Shown in pieces: positions 60,545-64,000 of a stretch of DNA of 64,000 nt (its first letter is position 1; each line of letters starts with the position of its first letter). Both the position numbers and the translations under genes were made by a program. Source of the stretch: Tabrizicola caldifontis. Lineage in GTDB: Bacteria; Pseudomonadota; Alphaproteobacteria; Rhodobacterales; Rhodobacteraceae. The notes beneath the pieces were generated by a model. It was not told where the DNA came from. It was given only the letters and a program-made list of their open reading frames with translations, and did not search any database. Location of the stretch: the NCBI RefSeq assembly GCF_004762095.1, contig NZ_SIJH01000004.1, forward strand, positions 124,001 to 188,000, read 5' to 3'.

Positions 60545-61669
60545 CTATTCCGCCGCCAGTTTCTCTGCCGCCTCGATTTCGGCTGCCTTCTTCTCGACCA
60601 GTTCGACGATATGGTCGATCATCCGGTCGTTGGACAGCGTATGGTCCTGCTTGCCGGCGATGTAGACCATTCCCTTGCCCGCCCCGCCCCCGGTGAAGCC
60701 GATGTCGGTCATCAGGGCTTCGCCAGGGCCGTTCACCACGCAACCGATGATCGACAGGCTGATCGGCGTCTTGATGTGTTCCAGCCGCTTCTCCAGCGCC
60801 TCGACCGTCCTGATCACGTCGAACCCCTGCCGCGCACAGCTGGGGCAGCTGATGATCTGCACGCCCCGCGTGCGCAGGCCAAGGCTCTTGAGGATTTCGT
60901 AGCCGACCTTCACCTCTTCCACCGGGTCGGCCGACAGCGACACGCGGATCGTGTCGCCGATGCCGAACCACAGAAGGCTGCCCAGACCGATGGCCGATTT
61001 CACCGTGCCGGACATCAGCCCCCCGGCCTCGGTGATGCCCAGGTGGATCGGCGCGTCGGTGGCAATGGCAAGCTGCTGGTAGGCTGCCGCCGCCAGGAAC
61101 ACGTCGCTGGCCTTGCAGCTGATCTTGAACTCGTGGAAATCGTTGTCCTGCAGCAGCTTGATGTGATCCAGGGCCGACTCCACCATCGCATCCGGGCAGG
61201 GCTCGCCGTATTTCTCAAGCGGATGCTTTTCAAGGCTGCCCGCATTCACCCCGATGCGGATGCTGCACCCGTGGTCCCTGGCGGCCCGCACCACCTCGGC
61301 CACGCGCTTCGCGTCGCCGATGTTGCCGGGGTTGATCCGCAGGCAGGCTGCACCGGCCTCGGCCGCCTCGATGGCGCGCTTGTAGTGGAAATGGATGTCC
61401 GCGACGATCGGGACCGGGCTCTCGCTGACGATCTTGCGAAGGGCGCGCGTGCTGTCCTCGTCCGGGGTCGAGACACGAACGATGTCGGCCCCGGCGATCG
61501 CGCAACGCTGGATCTGTTCGATGGTCGCCGACACGTCCGTGGTCAGCGTATTGGTCATGGTCTGCACGCTGATCGGGGCATCGCCGCCCACCAGCACCTT
61601 TCCGACCCGGATCTGCCGCGACTTGCGCCGGTCGATATTGCGCCATGGACGGATCGGATTGTGGGTCAT
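60545..61669 (-). CDS. ispG: 4-hydroxy-3-methylbut-2-enyl diphosphate synthase
   Basis: This 374-residue 4Fe-4S enzyme catalyses the sixth step of the MEP isoprenoid pathway. Iron-sulfur cysteines are in SCPSCARQG and [10 protein letters not shown]. [22 protein letters not shown] and the substrate loop [10 protein letters not shown] are typical. The ATG at 61669 is used; the 59-residue upstream frame is not family sequence. It lies 82 bases after rodZ. Confidence 0.97.
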   Translation of the reverse strand: MTHNPIRPWRNIDRRKSRQIRVGKVLVGGDAPISVQTMTNTLTTDVSATIEQIQRCAIAGADIVRVSTPDEDSTRALRKIVSESPVPIVADIHFHYKRAIEAAEAGAACLRINPGNIGDAKRVAEVVRAARDHGCSIRIGVNAGSLEKHPLEKYGEPCPDAMVESALDHIKLLQDNDFHEFKISCKASDVFLAAAAYQQLAIATDAPIHLGITEAGGLMSGTVKSAIGLGSLLWFGIGDTIRVSLSADPVEEVKVGYEILKSLGLRTRGVQIISCPSCARQGFDVIRTVEALEKRLEHIKTPISLSIIGCVVNGPGEALMTDIGFTGGGAGKGMVYIAGKQDHTLSNDRMIDHIVELVEKKAAEIEAAEKLAAE

Positions 61670-61751
61670 CTTGAAGCCTTGGCTGCACCTTCCCCGAAAG
61701 GATAGGGTCTGCCGGGCGCGGCGGCAACCAGCCTGACGCCTCGGCAGATGC

Positions 61752-62963
61752 TTATTCGGTGGCGCCTTCAGCCGGAGCCAGCGCGCCCGCATCGGCCGTG
61801 GCGAAGCGCGCAAGGTCGTCATCGCGACCCGGATCGGCCTGCGCAAAGGTCTGGGTCAGGGTCTCGGCCGACAGCGAGATGTCACGTACCACATTCGCCC
61901 CCGGCGCAGCAGGGCCGTATGTCTTACCATCGACGACGAAGTACACGGCACCGGAATTTCCGGTGCGGAACACCGGCGGCTCTTCCAGAGCGGGCACGGC
62001 GTAACGTTCGCCTGCATCCAGGATCTTCTCGAACAGGACGGTGCCATCCGCCGCATTCACCCGAACCCAGGCTGGACGCACGGCAAGAACCTCGATGCCC
62101 TGCTTGGCTTCGGCCACGACCTGCACATCGCTTCCCAAGGCCTCGGCAAGGGCCGCATCCACGGCCGAGGCCGTGCTGGCCGCGCCCGCCAGAACGCCCG
62201 CCTCGCGCGGGTTGATCGCCGCGATCGGACCGTCACGCGAGGTCAGCACCGGAACGTCCAGCGCCTGCGGACGGTAGAGTCGGTCCATCACCTCGGCGGA
62301 TGCGGTGCCCTGGGCAACCGTTTCCGCCGCGGGACGTGTGGCAACCAGGTTCGTCGCCGCCGGGCCGATACTTTCCAGCGGGTCGATCTGCGCCACGACC
62401 TTCGGCGCCTCGTCCACCGGGGCAAGCTGCACGCGTTGCACCTCTTGCAGGACCGACCAGCCACCGTAGCCAAGGGCAGCGATCAGAGCAACAAGCACCG
62501 CCACCGAACCAACGGCACCGGGTTCGATCTGCGACCAGACAGCCTCGGCACGCGGAATGAAGGTCGCGTTCGGATTGGCCAGCGGCTCGGAAAATTCGGT
62601 CCGCGGGCGGGTCTTGACGATCATCTGCGGTGCCGCAGCCGACGACAGACCGTGCGACACGGTATAGCCGGCCTCTGCGCAGAACCGCTCGAACGCCCAC
62701 TCCGGGTCCATGCCCAGGTAACGCGCATAAGACCGGACATAGCCTGCAACGAAACCGGGGGTCTCGAAGGCCGAAAGGTCGGCATTCTCGATTGCGGCGA
62801 TGTAGGTGGCCTTGATCTTCAGCTCGCGCTGCACGTCGAGCAGGGACTTGCCCAGCGTGGCACGCTCGCCGCGCATGAGATCCCCCAGCCGCAACTCAAA
62901 GTCGTCAAAGCCTTTCGGCTTGTCCTCTTCGGTTGTCGAAGGTTTCGACCTCCAACCGATCAT
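61752..62963 (-). CDS. rodZ: RodZ-like cytoskeleton protein
   Basis: This 403-residue membrane protein has a cytosolic Xre-type HTH at about residues 22-100 ([20 protein letters not shown]...[16 protein letters not shown]), one helix near 148-167 ([20 protein letters not shown]), and a periplasmic DUF4115 domain near 290-375 ([20 protein letters not shown]...). RodZ anchors MreB and sets rod shape. The tail after about 375 is Ala/Asp-rich. Adjacent to ispG, as is usual for rodZ. Confidence 0.9.
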   Translation of the reverse strand: MIGWRSKPSTTEEDKPKGFDDFELRLGDLMRGERATLGKSLLDVQRELKIKATYIAAIENADLSAFETPGFVAGYVRSYARYLGMDPEWAFERFCAEAGYTVSHGLSSAAAPQMIVKTRPRTEFSEPLANPNATFIPRAEAVWSQIEPGAVGSVAVLVALIAALGYGGWSVLQEVQRVQLAPVDEAPKVVAQIDPLESIGPAATNLVATRPAAETVAQGTASAEVMDRLYRPQALDVPVLTSRDGPIAAINPREAGVLAGAASTASAVDAALAEALGSDVQVVAEAKQGIEVLAVRPAWVRVNAADGTVLFEKILDAGERYAVPALEEPPVFRTGNSGAVYFVVDGKTYGPAAPGANVVRDISLSAETLTQTFAQADPGRDDDLARFATADAGALAPAEGATE

Positions 62964-63083
62964 GTCCGCCCTGTCCCCTTAGGTGCGCCGATTTCGTGAA
63001 GTCGCCTTCCCGAACGACTCACTCATTTTTCGTATTGGCGAAACGGTAGCATACGGCAAGGCCTTTTGCACACGCAGTATGGC

Positions 63084-64000
63084 TCAGGCAACCGCTTCGG
63101 CGCGATTCAGCGCACAGTGGCTCCACAGCTCATCCATGGCCTTCACAAGGCGGTCGATGTCCTTCGGACCATGCACCGGAGACGGGGTGAACCGCAGCCG
63201 TTCCGTGCCCCGCGGGACGGTGGGGAAATTGATCGGCTGGACATAGATTCCATGCCGTTCAAGCAGCATGTCCGAGATCAGCTTGCAGTGCACAGGGTCG
63301 CCGACATGGACCGGCACGATGTGGCTTTTGTGGTCTATGATCGGCAGCCCCATGGCCTTCAACCGTGCCTTCAGGATCCTTGCCTGCGTCTGATGCCGTT
63401 CGCGCAGCACCTGCCCGCCCTGCCCCTTCAGGAAGCGGACCGAAGCCGCCGCCCCCGCCGCCACCGTCGGCGGCAGCGAAGTGGTGAAGATGAACCCCGG
63501 CGCGTAGGAACGCACGGCATCCACCATCTTCGCGCTGGCGGCGATATACCCGCCGAACACGCCATAGGCCTTGGCCAGGGTGCCGTTGATGATGTCGATG
63601 CGATGCATCTGGCCGTCGCGTTCCGCAACACCTGCCCCGCGCGGGCCATACATGCCGACGGCATGCACCTCGTCGATATAGGTCAGCGCGCCGAACTCAG
63701 CCGCCAGATCGCAGATTTCGGCGATCGGGCCGAAGTCGCCATCCATGGAATAGACCGATTCGAAGGCGATCAGCTTCGGCGCCTGCGGGTCGTCCCTGGA
63801 CAGCAGCTCGCGCAGATGGGCCACGTCGTTGTGGCGGAAGATGCGCTTCTCGCCGCCCCCGCGGCGGACGCCCTCGATCATCGAGGCGTGGTTCAGCGCG
63901 TCGGAATAGATGATCAGGCCGGGAAAGATCGTCCTGAGGGTGGAAAGCGTCGCGTCATTGGCGATGTAGGCGCTGGTAAAGACGAGAGCGGCTTCCTTCC
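63084..64000 (-). CDS. hemA: 5-aminolevulinate synthase, C-terminal part
   Basis: This gene runs off the right edge, so its N-terminus is missing; about 305 residues are visible. It condenses succinyl-CoA and glycine to 5-aminolevulinate, the alphaproteobacterial route into heme and bacteriochlorophyll. The PLP lysine is in [14 protein letters not shown], preceded by [12 protein letters not shown]. The C-terminal [16 protein letters not shown] is typical. An ATG at 63881 is internal. Confidence 0.95.
   Translation of the reverse strand, partial: KEAALVFTSAYIANDATLSTLRTIFPGLIIYSDALNHASMIEGVRRGGGEKRIFRHNDVAHLRELLSRDDPQAPKLIAFESVYSMDGDFGPIAEICDLAAEFGALTYIDEVHAVGMYGPRGAGVAERDGQMHRIDIINGTLAKAYGVFGGYIAASAKMVDAVRSYAPGFIFTTSLPPTVAAGAAASVRFLKGQGGQVLRERHQTQARILKARLKAMGLPIIDHKSHIVPVHVGDPVHCKLISDMLLERHGIYVQPINFPTVPRGTERLRFTPSPVHGPKDIDRLVKAMDELWSHCALNRAEAVA

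Overview
The window is a gene-dense, high-GC chromosomal segment from an alphaproteobacterium, almost certainly a Rhodobacteraceae (Rhodobacter/Gemmobacter/Tabrizicola-type). The evidence is the gene orders plsX-fabH-ihfA-MerR, argS-SPOR-nagZ-scpA-scpB, amiC-mrcA-prfB and ispG-rodZ, a two-domain 359-residue dCTP deaminase, a succinyl-CoA-type 5-aminolevulinate synthase, and a GTA-type holin/endolysin pair. I see no insertion sequence, CRISPR array, integrase or rRNA. Most of the window is core chromosome; the novelty lies in regulatory DNA, small genes and a few cassettes.

1-18 kb: the tail of a methyltetrahydrofolate:corrinoid methyltransferase, an exported HExxH protein, an OlsB-like acyltransferase, msrB, bamE, then the envelope/lipid block yceD-rpmF-plsX-fabH-ihfA-merR, tRNA-Pro(GGG) and dcd. 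On the minus strand lies a chromosome-segregation/cell-wall run (argS, SPOR protein, nagZ, scpA, scpB, small protein), followed by the GTA-like holin/endolysin, ccmE, argC and epmA. epmA is divergent from its substrate gene efp.

18-33 kb: murI is divergent from a VtlR/LsrB-like LysR gene. Directly downstream of that gene is an intergenic small RNA candidate with its own promoter, a LysR-like operator and a strong terminator. Then comes purL-GNAT-bolA-small membrane protein-grxD, and convergent mliC, zapA and a coiled-coil gene. Next are tkt, a DUF808 membrane protein and two tandem GAPDH genes separated by a 47-residue membrane microprotein. Four copies of a TGTTAGCGCTAACA-like palindrome precede gap1, gap2 and a 56-residue DUF1127-like gene, which suggests one central-carbon regulator acting on all of them. 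coaD and a CBS-domain gene close the block.

33-49 kb: a LysR gene divergent from mmsA, a small secreted protein, and uvrA with an alphaproteobacterial LexA box. A rhodanese gene has its promoter inside a perfect inverted repeat. Then an MFS gene, lpdA, DUF924, MFS-queA-AsmA-like (translationally overlapping), and bcp with a structured leader before a ferritin-like DUF455 gene.

50-64 kb: an M23 endopeptidase gene overlapping a bactofilin gene (cell-shape cassette), a 14-TM MFS exporter, DUF2189, prfB, mrcA and amiC (peptidoglycan synthesis and hydrolysis), a DsbA-like oxidoreductase, ispG, rodZ, and the C-terminal part of hemA running off the right edge.
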